Below the pieces are notes generated by a model. That model saw only the letters and a program-made list of their open reading frames with translations. It was not told the origin of the DNA and made no database searches. A stretch of DNA of 64,000 bases from positions 496,001 to 560,000 of the forward strand of contig NZ_WNLP01000001.1 in assembly GCF_009727065.1 (NCBI RefSeq), in the 5' to 3' direction. The position numbers were made by a program, and so were the translations under genes. This stretch comes from Bifidobacterium canis (GTDB lineage: Bacteria; Actinomycetota; Actinomycetes; Actinomycetales; Bifidobacteriaceae). Of this stretch, positions 52,652-60,793 are shown in pieces. Each line of letters opens with the position of its first letter. Positions within the stretch are counted from its first letter, which is position 1.

Positions 52652-52685
52652 CCTGTTAGCGTGTTGGGCCGCATAGTCGGCTTGT

Positions 52686-53567
52686 ATGGTCAATACGAAT
52701 ATGTTGCGTGCCCGGCGTGGGGAGAGCACGGACGAGTGGTACACCACATGGCCGGTCGTGGACCGGGAATTGTCCCGGCACATGGATGGGTTGCGTGGCA
52801 TGCGGGTGTATTGCAATTGCGATGGGCCGGAGAGCATGTTCGCCCAATGGTTCGCCATGCATTACACCCAATTGGGGTTGGCCGGGTTGCGTCTGTCACG
52901 GTTCAACCCGGCCTCGCATACCCTGTTCGCCCCGGACGCCAGCGGGGACACATGGGAGTGGGATGGAGCCGGTTGGGTGCATGCACGGTTGCATGGCGAC
53001 GGGTCGTTCGACAGTGTGGAGTGTCTGCGGTTCGCCGCCCAGGCGGATGTGGTGTGCACGAATCCGCCGTTCAGCCTGTTGGGGCAGTACCTGCCGTTGA
53101 TGGTGGAGCATGCGCGGCATGTGCTGGTGTTGGGCAACATGAACGCGGTGAAATACCACGGGGTGTTCCCGCTCATGATGGGTGGCCGGTTGCGGTTGGG
53201 GTATGACACGGGACGTATGGGGTTCATGGTGCATGGAGAACGGCCGGCGGTGTTGAGCACCGCACGCTGGTTCACCACCCTGCCCGTGGAACGCGCCCCG
53301 TTCCACCCTCAGGGCACGGGGGAAGGGTTGCCGGTGTTCGATGCACATCCGGATGTGGTGTGTGTGGATCGGTTGGTGTTGCTGCCGGACCGGCCGGGCT
53401 TGTATGGGGTGCCGGTCACGGTGTTCGACCGGTTGCCGGACCCGTGTTGGCGGGTGCGGGGGTTGTTCACGTCGGGGACGCATTCGTATGGCATGGGGCG
53501 CCATGGTGGGTGGCCGGGAACGGTTCGCCCGCGTGTTGATCGAACGCCTCCCCGACTAGATGGTTAG
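52686..53567 (+). CDS. EcoRI-type adenine-specific DNA methyltransferase (copy 1)
   Basis: 293 residues from ATG 52686 with CCGCATAG ending 10 bases upstream and no Shine-Dalgarno. Family hallmarks of the M.EcoRI group are visible in order: DEWYTTWPVVDREL near the N-terminus, MRVYCNCDGPESMFAQWF (CNCD, AdoMet region), catalytic NPPF at residues 126-129 in TNPPFSLLGQY, and VLVLGNMNAVKYHGVFPLMM. It should methylate adenine in a short palindrome. No endonuclease gene is adjacent, so it is an orphan modification enzyme, perhaps for self-protection. In the first 100 or so codons, 7 of 9 Leu are TTG and 6 of 10 Arg are CGG. Confidence 0.85.
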   Translation: MVNTNMLRARRGESTDEWYTTWPVVDRELSRHMDGLRGMRVYCNCDGPESMFAQWFAMHYTQLGLAGLRLSRFNPASHTLFAPDASGDTWEWDGAGWVHARLHGDGSFDSVECLRFAAQADVVCTNPPFSLLGQYLPLMVEHARHVLVLGNMNAVKYHGVFPLMMGGRLRLGYDTGRMGFMVHGERPAVLSTARWFTTLPVERAPFHPQGTGEGLPVFDAHPDVVCVDRLVLLPDRPGLYGVPVTVFDRLPDPCWRVRGLFTSGTHSYGMGRHGGWPGTVRPRVDRTPPRLDG

Positions 53568-53573
53568 GAGTTG

Positions 53574-54008
53574 ATGGTGATGGAAACCGTGGAGGAGCAG
53601 AAGGCGAGGATCGCGCGCATGCGGCGCCCGTTCAGCAAGGCGCGGTTGGCGTGCAAAGCCGCCAAGGATGATGTGCAGGCTATCTCGTCACTGTTGGACA
53701 TCGCGATGGGGTGGGAGGATGTGCACGATGATGAGGACCAGCGTGTGTTCGACGCGTACCGTGTGGTGTTGGACGATCTGTTCCTGCAGGCGCAGACGAA
53801 TGTGAAACTGGGCGACGAGTATGCGGATGAGGATGTGCGCCAAGGGGTGCGGACGGCCGGTGAGTTGGCGGATGTGCGCCAATGGTTGAGTTGGGCGCGT
53901 TGGTATGGGCTGCCTCAGTTGCATGAGCGGTATCTGCGGCATATGGATGAGGAGTATGACATGGATATGCGGGAGGCCGAATCGTTGGACCGTTCTTGGG
54001 ACGCATAG
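53574..54008 (+). CDS. Hypothetical element protein
   Basis: 144 residues from ATG 53574; ATG 53580 is equally possible given AGGAG at 53566-53570, which overlaps the end of the methyltransferase gene, implying coupled translation. The protein is acidic and mostly helical (ETVEEQKARIARMRRPFSKA, LLDIAMGWEDVHDDEDQRVF), with many Asp, Glu and Trp residues in the C-terminal half. No known domain. The last codons (GAC GCA TAG) form part of a GGACGCATAG motif that precedes the tRNA array. Confidence 0.65.
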   Translation: MVMETVEEQKARIARMRRPFSKARLACKAAKDDVQAISSLLDIAMGWEDVHDDEDQRVFDAYRVVLDDLFLQAQTNVKLGDEYADEDVRQGVRTAGELADVRQWLSWARWYGLPQLHERYLRHMDEEYDMDMREAESLDRSWDA

Positions 54009-54038
54009 TGGGGTGTGCCGGACGGTTGCCCGGTGCTG

Positions 54039-54112
54039 GTTCCCCTGGCCCAACTGGTAGAGGCGGCGAGCTCAAACCTCGCTGGTTGCGGGTTCGAATC
54101 CCGCGGGGAACA
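54039..54112 (+). tRNA. tRNA with CAA anticodon (Leu) but short variable loop
   Basis: Acceptor GTTCCCC pairs with GGGGAAC, discriminator A. Anticodon stem GCGAG/CTCGC with loop CTCAAAC, giving CAA. T-arm GCGGG/CCCGC with TTCGAAT. The variable loop is only TGGTT (5 bases), whereas bacterial tRNA-Leu is class II with a long arm. Confidence 0.8.
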
Positions 54113-54221
54113 CGAAAGAAGCAGTCCGGTCATCGGCTGTGATGCCATATGCATGTGGAGAGGGATGGAGCACCTGACCATCATCCCAACCCCTGGGGTA
54201 GGCGGGGGTAGGTGGCCGATT

Positions 54222-54294
54222 GCCTTCGTGGCCCAGTGGATAGGGCGTCCGCCTCCGGAGCGGAAGGCCGCGGGTTCGAGTCCCGCCGAAGGCA
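54222..54294 (+). tRNA. tRNA-Arg (CCG)
   Basis: Acceptor GCCTTCG pairs with CGAAGGC, discriminator A. Anticodon stem TCCGC/GCGGA with loop CTCCGGA, giving CCG. It reads CGG, a codon common in element genes and rare in the host genes here. Confidence 0.9.
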
Positions 54295-54372
54295 CGGGTG
54301 CCAGATGATGGCCGTCATCTGGTGCTTACGGAATTGGCTGAAACGCCCTAGGGTATGGAGGGCAAGGCACAT

Positions 54373-54479
54373 CCGGGCTTCACAGCTGGGTTAGTGACCC
54401 AACGGACGGTGCGCTTAAAACGGAGCTTACGCACACCGTACCTTGGCGCTGCCGGTGAAATCGAATCCGGCATTCCGGC
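54373..54479 (+). other. Possible degenerate tRNA-Leu (TAA)-like sequence
   Basis: CCGGGCT and ATTCCGG could pair at the ends (one mismatch), CTTAAAA would give a TAA anticodon, and GCCGG/CCGGC could be a T-stem, but the T-loop is enlarged by about four bases and the anticodon stem pairs poorly. Probably a decayed tRNA; not counted as functional. Confidence 0.3.
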
Positions 54480-54508
54480 CTTACACCCTGTTTGATTGGG
54501 GTGTGAGT

Positions 54509-54579
54509 GGCCTGTTGGTGTAATGGCAGCACGCCGCCCTCTGTGGGTGGAGATCCAGGTTCGAATCCCGGGCGGGTAC
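54509..54579 (+). tRNA. Degenerate tRNA-Gln (CTG)-like gene
   Basis: D-arm GTG/CAC, anticodon stem CCGCC/GGTGG with loop CTCTGTG (CTG at 34-36), T-arm CCAGG/CCCGG with one A-C mismatch around TTCGAAT. The acceptor (GGCCTGT with GCGGGTA) pairs with three Watson-Crick and three wobble pairs and one mismatch. Weak structure, possibly non-functional. Confidence 0.5.
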
Positions 54580-54767
54580 GCAAGGTACGCCACCCGTCGG
54601 GCGTGAGGGACACGACGGGCACCGGACCCATGTGGCGGGTCCCCGCGGCATCCACCCTGTCGTGGCACAGCAAGCGTTTGCGGGTGGTCGCAATGGCGGG
54701 CGGTGTCCGTCACATCCGGGCCGGCGGGTGGCGTCCAGCGAGTGGGTGGACGCGCAAACCGGCATAT

Positions 54768-54841
54768 AGGCGGGTGGTGCAATTTGGCAGCACGACGGTC
54801 TTTGGAACCGTATGTTGCAGGTTCGAATCCTGCCCCGCCTG
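54768..54841 (+). tRNA. tRNA-Gln (TTG)
   Basis: Acceptor AGGCGGG pairs with CCCGCCT, discriminator G. Anticodon stem ACGGT/ACCGT with loop CTTTGGA, giving TTG. T-arm GCAGG/CCTGC. Well-formed. Confidence 0.9.
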
Positions 54842-55009
54842 CGAACCATCCACGGAGGTGGACACACCCCTGTGAACTCTCTGTAGTGGAGGGGTCGAAG
54901 GGCTGGTCCTGGCGGCCGCCGGTTCGTGGATGGCTGTCTGGCCGAGCTTCGCATACGAAGCCGGAGGCCTGCGGCCGGACATTGGCGGACAGGTTGATCG
55001 CCGTCCGTC

Positions 55010-55068
55010 AGGGGTGTAGCTCAAATGGTAGAGCGCTAGCGGATGCTGGTTCGAGCCCAGCCGCCCCA
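55010..55068 (+). pseudogene. tRNA remnant lacking the anticodon arm
   Basis: Acceptor GGGGTG pairs with CGCCCC, D-arm GCTC/GAGC with AAATGGTA, and T-arm GCTGG/CCAGC around TTCGAGC are all present. Between D-arm and T-arm there are only ten bases (GCTAGCGGAT) instead of about 23, so there is no anticodon stem-loop. Confidence 0.75.
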
Positions 55069-55204
55069 CGTGCGGGCCTTGGTGCAGGCTCGTCCCGATC
55101 CTATTAAAGATCGAAAGGGTCGAAGACACGCCATCTTCGGCAACACCATAAGGCGATGGTGAACGCATCCCGCATATGCGCCGATCATAACGGTGGGTAT
55201 GCGC

Positions 55205-55277
55205 GAGGCTGTAGCTCAGCGGAATAGAGCACCGGACGTTTAATCCGGGGACGCGGGTTCGAATCCCGCCAGCCCAC
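55205..55277 (+). tRNA. tRNA-Lys (TTT) with altered position 33
   Basis: Anticodon stem CCGGA/TCCGG with loop CGTTTAA, giving TTT; position 33 is G instead of the near-universal U. T-arm GCGGG/CCCGC is good. The acceptor (GAGGCTG with CAGCCCA) pairs at five inner positions but not at the first two. Function doubtful. Confidence 0.65.
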
Positions 55278-55281
55278 GAAT

Positions 55282-55354
<73 letters not shown>

Positions 55355-55640
55355 CGAACCGCCCCACGGGGCGGGCGGCTTGCCCGACCGGCAGGGTCGC
55401 ACCATCCGAGGGGTGCGGCTGAATGCCGGCCGGGGGTGGGCTGCGATCCTGTGGGATGGTTCCGACTGATTCTAGATACTCAGTCGTTGGGGAGCCAGTG
55501 GTTCCCATAGCTGATCTACCGGGTGTAGAAACAGTCCCCTGGGGTCGTCGGCAACCACCGGCGGCCCTTGCCCAATCCCGACCCCATGCTTGTTCTTCGG
55601 CAAGGACGGTATGGCGTTGTGGGGTGTGACGCATAGAGGC

Positions 55641-56495
55641 ATGGCGACCCACAACATTCGAGGAAACGAGGGCGAGCAACGCATGGGCAACATGGACCAT
55701 ATCAACAGCGGCGACGAGACCGCCATCATCCCTGTCATCGACATGGCGGCCACCAAGGAGGACACATGGGAGGACACGGCCCGTCCACGGTTGCCGCGCA
55801 CGGGCTTCGGCGGCTATCAGCCGGCCGCGGTGGACGCGGCGATCGGTGATTACGAACGCCGGTTGGGCCAGGCGAAATCCCAAGCGAACAGCGCATGGGC
55901 GCAACATGACCTGGTGGTGGCCCAGCAACGTGAACTGATCGAGGAGAACAAACGGTTGGCCACGCACAATGAACAGTTGCGTGACCAGTTGGAGCAGGCC
56001 CGGCATGATGCGGCCAACAGCATCGAGGCGTTGGCGAAGCAACAGCAGGGGTTCGTCAACGATTGCCGTGCGCGCGGCGAACGGCTCGTCCAGGAGGCGC
56101 AGCAGCAGTGCGACCAGTTGACGGCCCGGGCGCAACAGGAGGCGGACAAGACCGTGGCGGCCGCCCACACACAGGCCGACCAAATGGTCGCGTCCGCGCA
56201 GCAGACCGCGAAGGAGTTGACCGAACGGGGACAGGCGGCAGTGCAGGAGGGTGAACGGCAGGCGGCGCGGATCGTGGAGGATGCGAACCGGCAGGCTGAA
56301 CAGCAGGCGCGTCAGGCTCAAGGGGAGGCGGACCGGATCGTCAAGGACGCCACGGCGCATGCGCAGCAGGTGCAGGCTGAGTGCGACCGGATGGTGGCGC
56401 AGGCCCGTGAGCAGGCGGCGCATGCGAAGGGCGTGTACACCGAGTACATGGAGAAGCTGCGCGCGTTGGCGGATAAGCTCAACAGCGTGGTGTGA
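55641..56495 (+). CDS. DivIVA-like coiled-coil protein
   Basis: 284 residues from ATG 55641, where GACGCATAG ends four bases upstream; ATG 55684 is an alternative. After an acidic leader, TGFGGYQPAAVDAAIGDYERRL matches the N-terminal membrane-binding and first coiled-coil segment of DivIVA/Wag31 proteins (the G-Y-x-x-x-x-V-D pattern). The rest (about 110-280) is one long Ala/Gln/Glu-rich coiled coil of the ATP-synthase-b or DivIVA type. DivIVA marks cell poles and negative curvature in actinobacteria. On a mobile element it could position DNA or particles or interfere with polar growth; this is inference. Confidence 0.75.
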   Translation: MATHNIRGNEGEQRMGNMDHINSGDETAIIPVIDMAATKEDTWEDTARPRLPRTGFGGYQPAAVDAAIGDYERRLGQAKSQANSAWAQHDLVVAQQRELIEENKRLATHNEQLRDQLEQARHDAANSIEALAKQQQGFVNDCRARGERLVQEAQQQCDQLTARAQQEADKTVAAAHTQADQMVASAQQTAKELTERGQAAVQEGERQAARIVEDANRQAEQQARQAQGEADRIVKDATAHAQQVQAECDRMVAQAREQAAHAKGVYTEYMEKLRALADKLNSVV

Positions 56496-56595
56496 CACCC
56501 GCATGGGAACAAGATAGCGCGCACGCCACGAGGGGCCGTTATCTGTTGGTGTATGAGTTTGTTTTGCGTGGTTTGGATATGTTATACTTGGTTTC

Positions 56596-57189
56596 ATGTT
56601 GGTGAAGGAATGGGCGGCCCGTGAGGGGTTGCATCCGCAGACGGTGTGGAAGTGGTGCCGTGAGGGCACGATGCCCGTGCCTGTGGAGCATACGCCGACC
56701 GGTATGTGGCTCATCCACGACCCGAAATACGAAACCAGGTCGTGCGCGACGCCCGACGGTTCGCGCACGGTGTGCTATGCGCGCGTGTCCAGTTCAGACC
56801 AGAAGACCGACCTGCAACGTCAGGCCGACCGGCTCAAGGCGTTCGCCCTCGCCATGGGCGTCGAACACCCTGAGGTCGTCATGGAAGTGGGGTCAGGCAT
56901 GAACGACAAGCGGCGCAAGCTCAACCGTCTGCTGGCCGACCCGGGTGTGGGCACGATCATCGTGGAGCATCGTGATCGCCTTGCCCGTATGAACGCGGGA
57001 TTGGTCGAAAGCGCGTTGAAGGCGCAGGGGCGGCGCGTCATCGTCGTGGACGACGAGGAGCTGGACGACGATCTGGTACGGGACATGACCGAAGTGCTGA
57101 CCTCGTTCTGCGCACGCCTGTATGGACGCCGATCAGCCAGGCATCGCGCGGAAAAAGCGTTGGAGGCGATGCGCGATGACCTCGTATGA
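56596..57189 (+). CDS. tnpA: IS607 TnpA serine recombinase
   Basis: 197 residues. A MerR-like helix-turn-helix at the N-terminus (LVKEWAAREGLHPQTVWKWC) is followed by the resolvase catalytic domain with the nucleophile Ser65 in VCYARVSSSDQK, LQRQADRL, and GTIIVEHRDRLARM, the typical arginine-containing motif. The order HTH first, catalytic domain second is the IS607 arrangement. It excises and inserts the element by a site-specific mechanism with little target preference. Its end overlaps tnpB by 14 bases. Confidence 0.93.
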   Translation: MLVKEWAAREGLHPQTVWKWCREGTMPVPVEHTPTGMWLIHDPKYETRSCATPDGSRTVCYARVSSSDQKTDLQRQADRLKAFALAMGVEHPEVVMEVGSGMNDKRRKLNRLLADPGVGTIIVEHRDRLARMNAGLVESALKAQGRRVIVVDDEELDDDLVRDMTEVLTSFCARLYGRRSARHRAEKALEAMRDDLV

Positions 57190-58495
57190 GGCCGTCAGGG
57201 TGCGGCTCGACCCCTCGCCGCGACAGGAGCGTCTCATGGAATCCCATGCGGGCGGGGCGCGCTACGCGTACAATCTCATGCTCACGCACGTCCAACGCCA
57301 GCTCGCCTTGGGCGAGAGGCCCGATTGGACGATGTACGCGATGCGTCGATGGTGGAACGAGTGGAAGGACGAGCTCGCCCCATGGTGGCGCGAGAACAGC
57401 AAGGAAGCGTACAACAGCGCGTTCGAATGGCTGTCCCGGGCGTTGAGGAACTGGTCGGACAGCAGGAAAGGCAGTCGCGCGGGCCGCAGGGTCGGCTGGC
57501 CGAAATACAAGTCGAAACGTTCCAGCGTCCCGCGTTTCGCATACACGACGGGTAGCTTCGGCCTCATCGACGGCGACCCCAAGGCGTTGCGGATGCCGCG
57601 CATCGGACGCGTGCACTGCATGGAGAACGTCGCCCGACGCGTACATGGGGGACGTGTCGTGCGCATGACCGTCAGCCGCCACGCGGGCTTCTGGTATGCG
57701 TCTCTCACCATCGAACGACAATCCGCGGGCACCCGCCCGAAGACGGGAAAACGGGAAAGCGCCAACCATCCGGTCGGCGTGGACCTGGGCGTCAGGACAC
57801 TCGCCACCCTGTCCGACGGCACCACGTTCCCCAACCCCCGCAACTACGTGAACGCGCAGCGCAGGCTCCGCCACGCGCAGCAGACGCTGAGCCGACGAAA
57901 CAAGGACATGAGCCACGGGCGCGGATCGAACCGATGGAACAGGGCGTTGGCGCGCGTGCGCCGCATCCACGCGCACATCGCCGCACAACGCGCCGACCAT
58001 ATCGGCAAACTCACCACATGGCTCGCCACCAACTACACGGACATCAGTATTGAAGACCTCAACGTGCAAGGCATGAGCCATAACAGGCGGCTTGCCAAAC
58101 ACATACTGGACGCGGACTTCCACGAGTTCCGCCGCCAACTGGAGTACAAGACCGCACGCGCCGGCACGAGACTGCACGTCATCGACCGGTGGTATCCAAG
58201 CAGCAAGACATGCAGCCGCTGCGGGACGGTGAAAGCCAAACTGCCCCTAAGCGAACGCGTCTACCATTGCGACAAGTGCGGGCTTGACATGGACCGCGAC
58301 CTGAACGCGGCCATCAACATCATGGTCGCCGGGAGTGCCCCGGAGACCCTAAACGCACGCGGAGGGGACGCAAGACGCGACCGACGCAAGCCGGCCGCGC
58401 AGACCCCTGCGAAACGTGAACCAAGCAGCCAAAACAATGGCATGAGACTTGGAGCTGGCCCCGGCAACGAGGCCATGCAAACTACAACAAACTAG
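57176..58495 (+). CDS. tnpB: TnpB RNA-guided nuclease of the IS607 element
   Basis: 439 residues from ATG 57176 (GGAGG ten bases upstream), overlapping tnpA. All RuvC residues are present: Asp203 in GVDLGVRTLA, Glu293 in SIEDLNVQGM, Asp375 in DRDLNAAINI. A zinc finger is formed by Cys346, Cys349, Cys365 and Cys368 (CSRCG, CDKCG). TnpB proteins are RNA-guided DNA nucleases that cut empty donor sites using a guide RNA made from the 3' end of the element. The guide RNA would lie over the 3' part of the gene to about 58505 and take its guide from the sequence just beyond the right end. A basic Ala/Pro/Gln tail follows residue 385. Confidence 0.93.
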   Translation: MTSYEAVRVRLDPSPRQERLMESHAGGARYAYNLMLTHVQRQLALGERPDWTMYAMRRWWNEWKDELAPWWRENSKEAYNSAFEWLSRALRNWSDSRKGSRAGRRVGWPKYKSKRSSVPRFAYTTGSFGLIDGDPKALRMPRIGRVHCMENVARRVHGGRVVRMTVSRHAGFWYASLTIERQSAGTRPKTGKRESANHPVGVDLGVRTLATLSDGTTFPNPRNYVNAQRRLRHAQQTLSRRNKDMSHGRGSNRWNRALARVRRIHAHIAAQRADHIGKLTTWLATNYTDISIEDLNVQGMSHNRRLAKHILDADFHEFRRQLEYKTARAGTRLHVIDRWYPSSKTCSRCGTVKAKLPLSERVYHCDKCGLDMDRDLNAAINIMVAGSAPETLNARGGDARRDRRKPAAQTPAKREPSSQNNGMRLGAGPGNEAMQTTTN

Positions 58496-58505
58496 TTTGC
58501 AACGG

Positions 58506-58837
58506 CACTCCACCATCCCATTGGCGGGCTTGTGGGTTTTCCACCACGCCCGGTCACGGGCCCGCAGTTTGGCCCGCAACCCCCGTAACCGCTCATCCAA
58601 TGCGGCATCATCCATGGGTTCGGGGCGCATGGCCTCATCATGGTAGAGCACGGCGGGCAACGCCATCCCGTTGGCATGGTCCTGCAACCATTGCACCGCC
58701 TGGCCGGTGTCCGCGCACACCACATCCGCGTGCATGGCCACCGGCATGGCATCCAACCCCATGGCATGGCGTTGTTCGGTGACCAGCTGTTGCACCTGCG
58801 CCAATGTGGCGTCCGGGCCCAATGTGAGCACTTCCAT
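58506..58837 (-). pseudogene. Element protein truncated by the IS607 insertion
   Basis: Minus-strand gene starting at ATG 58837 (MEVLTLGPDATLAQVQQLV); the recognisable coding part reaches ANGMVEC near 58500, where IS607 sequence begins and supplies an unrelated tail. About 112 residues remain, mostly helical with an Arg-rich stretch (ALDERLRGLRAKLRARDRAW). No domain recognised. The missing 3' part is not evident on the left side of the insertion. It is divergent from the second methyltransferase gene, with an inverted repeat between. Confidence 0.65.
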
Positions 58838-58883
58838 ATTCCACCGCTCCTTGCCCTACCGATCAAACACATTCGACGGGTGT

Positions 58884-58908
58884 GATGCGTCCTGTGGTTG
58901 GACGCATC
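58884..58908. promoter_or_regulatory. Inverted repeat GATGCGTCC-N7-GGACGCATC between divergent genes
   Basis: Perfect 9-bp arms at 58884-58892 and 58900-58908. The right arm ends 10 bases before the methyltransferase start at 58919, the left arm 46 bases before the start of the minus-strand gene at 58837. The arm is the same word found before several other element genes. Confidence 0.65.
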
Positions 58909-58918
58909 AGGCCGGGGC

Positions 58919-59863
58919 ATGACGAACAGCTCGCTTCTGGCCGCGCAAGCGAACGCGGACGATGAATTCTACACACCCCTGTTCGAGATAGAACACGGTC
59001 TGGCGCCATACCTGGACCGGTTGCGGGGCGCGCGCATCCTGTTGAACACCAACGACGGGCAATGGAGCATGTTCTGGCAGTACCTGACCGGCCGGTTCCA
59101 CGAGTTGGGGCTGCGGGAGGTGGTGAGCATGGAGTACAACCCCGATCATGGCACCCTGTTCGCCCAACCCGGCGACACCGGGCGTCTGCACCATTATGAC
59201 GGACAGCGCATGTGGGTGGAGGACACGCATGACAGCGGCGGCTTCGACGCGCCCAGCGGCCTGGACGCGTTGCGCCACACGGACGTGGTGCTCGGCAACC
59301 CGCCCTTCACCCGGTTGCATGACTACGTGCCCCTGTTGTTGGCCACGCCGGTGGATTGGCTGATCGTCGCGAACATCCACTGCGTGCTGTACTCACGGAT
59401 CCTGCCCGCGTTCATCCAAGGACAAGTGCGGGTGCGCGCCGGCAACGGGGGCATGTGGTTCAGACTGCCCGAGGGCCGTACGGCGCATGCGCGCATGCGG
59501 CGTGTGGACACGGATGGGCGGCCCATGGTGCGGGTGACGAACACGGGATGGTTGACGAACATGCCAACCGAACCGGCCGTGTTCACGCCCACCCACCGGT
59601 ATGACCCGCACACCAACCCCCTGTATGACACGATCAACGCGGTCGACGCGCCCAGCCGCAACCTCATCCCTTGCGATTGGGCGGGGCGTGTGGGTGCGCC
59701 GGTGAGCATCCTCAACCGGTGGCCGGCCGGCTACCGGCCCATAGGGATGCTCAGCACCGGGCACGGCCCCTTGGACCATGGCGCGCCCATGGTCCAAGGG
59801 CGTGCGTTGTACAAACGCATCCTGATCGAACCGGGCCCATGGCCCGGTGTGTTAGAGCAATAG
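58919..59863 (+). CDS. EcoRI-type adenine-specific DNA methyltransferase (copy 2)
   Basis: 314 residues from ATG 58919, no Shine-Dalgarno, GGACGCATC ending 10 bases before. Same plan as copy 1: DDEFYTPLFEIEHGLAPYL, ILLNTNDGQWSMFWQYL, and catalytic NPPF at residues 127-130 (copy 1: 126-129), followed by DWLIVANIHCVLYSRILPAF. The CNCD motif of copy 1 is NTND here and GNMNA is ANIHC, so the two are well diverged and may bind different sites, or this one may be altered in AdoMet binding. No restriction enzyme is next to it. Confidence 0.78.
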   Translation: MTNSSLLAAQANADDEFYTPLFEIEHGLAPYLDRLRGARILLNTNDGQWSMFWQYLTGRFHELGLREVVSMEYNPDHGTLFAQPGDTGRLHHYDGQRMWVEDTHDSGGFDAPSGLDALRHTDVVLGNPPFTRLHDYVPLLLATPVDWLIVANIHCVLYSRILPAFIQGQVRVRAGNGGMWFRLPEGRTAHARMRRVDTDGRPMVRVTNTGWLTNMPTEPAVFTPTHRYDPHTNPLYDTINAVDAPSRNLIPCDWAGRVGAPVSILNRWPAGYRPIGMLSTGHGPLDHGAPMVQGRALYKRILIEPGPWPGVLEQ

Positions 59864-60732
59864 GTCGTCATGGACGGTCACGTCCAAAAACACCACCGTC
59901 CCATTGTCCACGACGTATCCCAACCGGGGTGCGCTGGGCATGCGGCTGATGGACGTGCGTTGCACCGGCAACCCATGCCAGGTGCGTGTGGGCATACCGG
60001 CGCCGGTGCCCGCACGCAACGGGTGCGTGCCACGCGCGAAGGAACATGTGTCCAATCCCAGCAGCACCTCCACCATCACATCCACCGTCTTCCACCGGTC
60101 CGCGCTGTGCGGCCACTGCTCGAACGAGTCCGCATACCGCCATTGGGCCGGCAGGGGCCGGGAGGGTTTCTCCGCGGCCGGGATGCGCTGCAACCACCGA
60201 TAGCGGACCATATAATCGAGCCGTTCACGCCAGTCCACACTCCACTGGTCCGGGTCGGGCACCAACGCGCGCAACCGTTCCAGTTCGCGTTTCTGCTCAC
60301 GCACCCGTTCGCGCATCTGCCGCATCGGCTGCGTGTCATCCGCCCGCGGCATACGCGCCGGCGTGGAAGAGACGCTGGTGTTGTCACAACCCAAAACCCA
60401 TGGATCAAAGAGGGTATGTCGTCTCCTTCCATGGGCCGCCAGTAGCGCGAGCGCCCGTCGGGGCGCCATGCGCGGATGGTGCCGGGGGTGATGTACTGGT
60501 TTCCGGCGGCTTGGTTGAAGGCGCGTTGCGCGTCCCATTGCAATCGGACGATGTCGCATACGTGGTTGAACCGTCGGGCGAGGAGGGTCAGGTCGGTGGG
60601 GTCCTGGTCGTGGTAGGGGACGATGGCTATCAGGGGGCGGGTGCGGTGGTGGAGGGTTTTGGCGAGTTTGTCGCCGTCCGTCCATTGGTCCAATCGTTGG
60701 TACAGTACGGTTGGGGTGTCATTGTGCGCCAT
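59852..60732 (-). pseudogene. Hypothetical element protein, frameshifted
   Basis: Start ATG 60732 (AGGAG before it). The first frame (MAHNDTPTVLYQRLDQWTDG, then PLIAIVPYHDQDPTDLTLLA) runs to IHGFWVVTTPAS; the second frame continues GCDNTSVSSTPARM, a coiled coil (MRQMRERVREQKRELERLRA), DWRERLDYMVRYRWLQRIPA, and a C-terminus ending in TVHDDLLL at 59852, overlapping the end of the methyltransferase gene. One base missing at the A4 run 60393-60396 explains the break (GFLGCDN restored). About 293 residues in total. No domain recognised. Confidence 0.72.
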
Positions 60733-60793
60733 GGGGGGCTCCTTTGTGTCATAGGGTGTTGCCTCCCATGGGTATGCGTCCGCGTACGTGCGG

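Larger units (their letters stand above)
56520..58505 (+). mobile_element. IS607-family insertion sequence (tnpA-tnpB)
   Basis: A serine-recombinase tnpA with overlapping tnpB. The borders are approximate because IS607 elements lack inverted repeats and duplicate no target; the right end is near CAAACTAGTTTG (58488-58499), where a minus-strand gene is cut. Subterminal AGTTTG/CAAACT words occur at both ends. Both genes look intact, so the element may be active. Confidence 0.8.

Noticed and set aside
54928..55007. Possible tRNA-Ser-like sequence with acceptor GGATGGC and GCCGTCC.
   Set aside because: The acceptor would pair well, but no proper anticodon loop or T-arm can be drawn; the middle is a set of GC hairpins.
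58963..58968. Absence of EcoRI sites as a sign that the EcoRI-type enzymes recognise GAATTC.
   Set aside because: A GAATTC is present within methyltransferase 2 itself, and site preference cannot be inferred from family membership.
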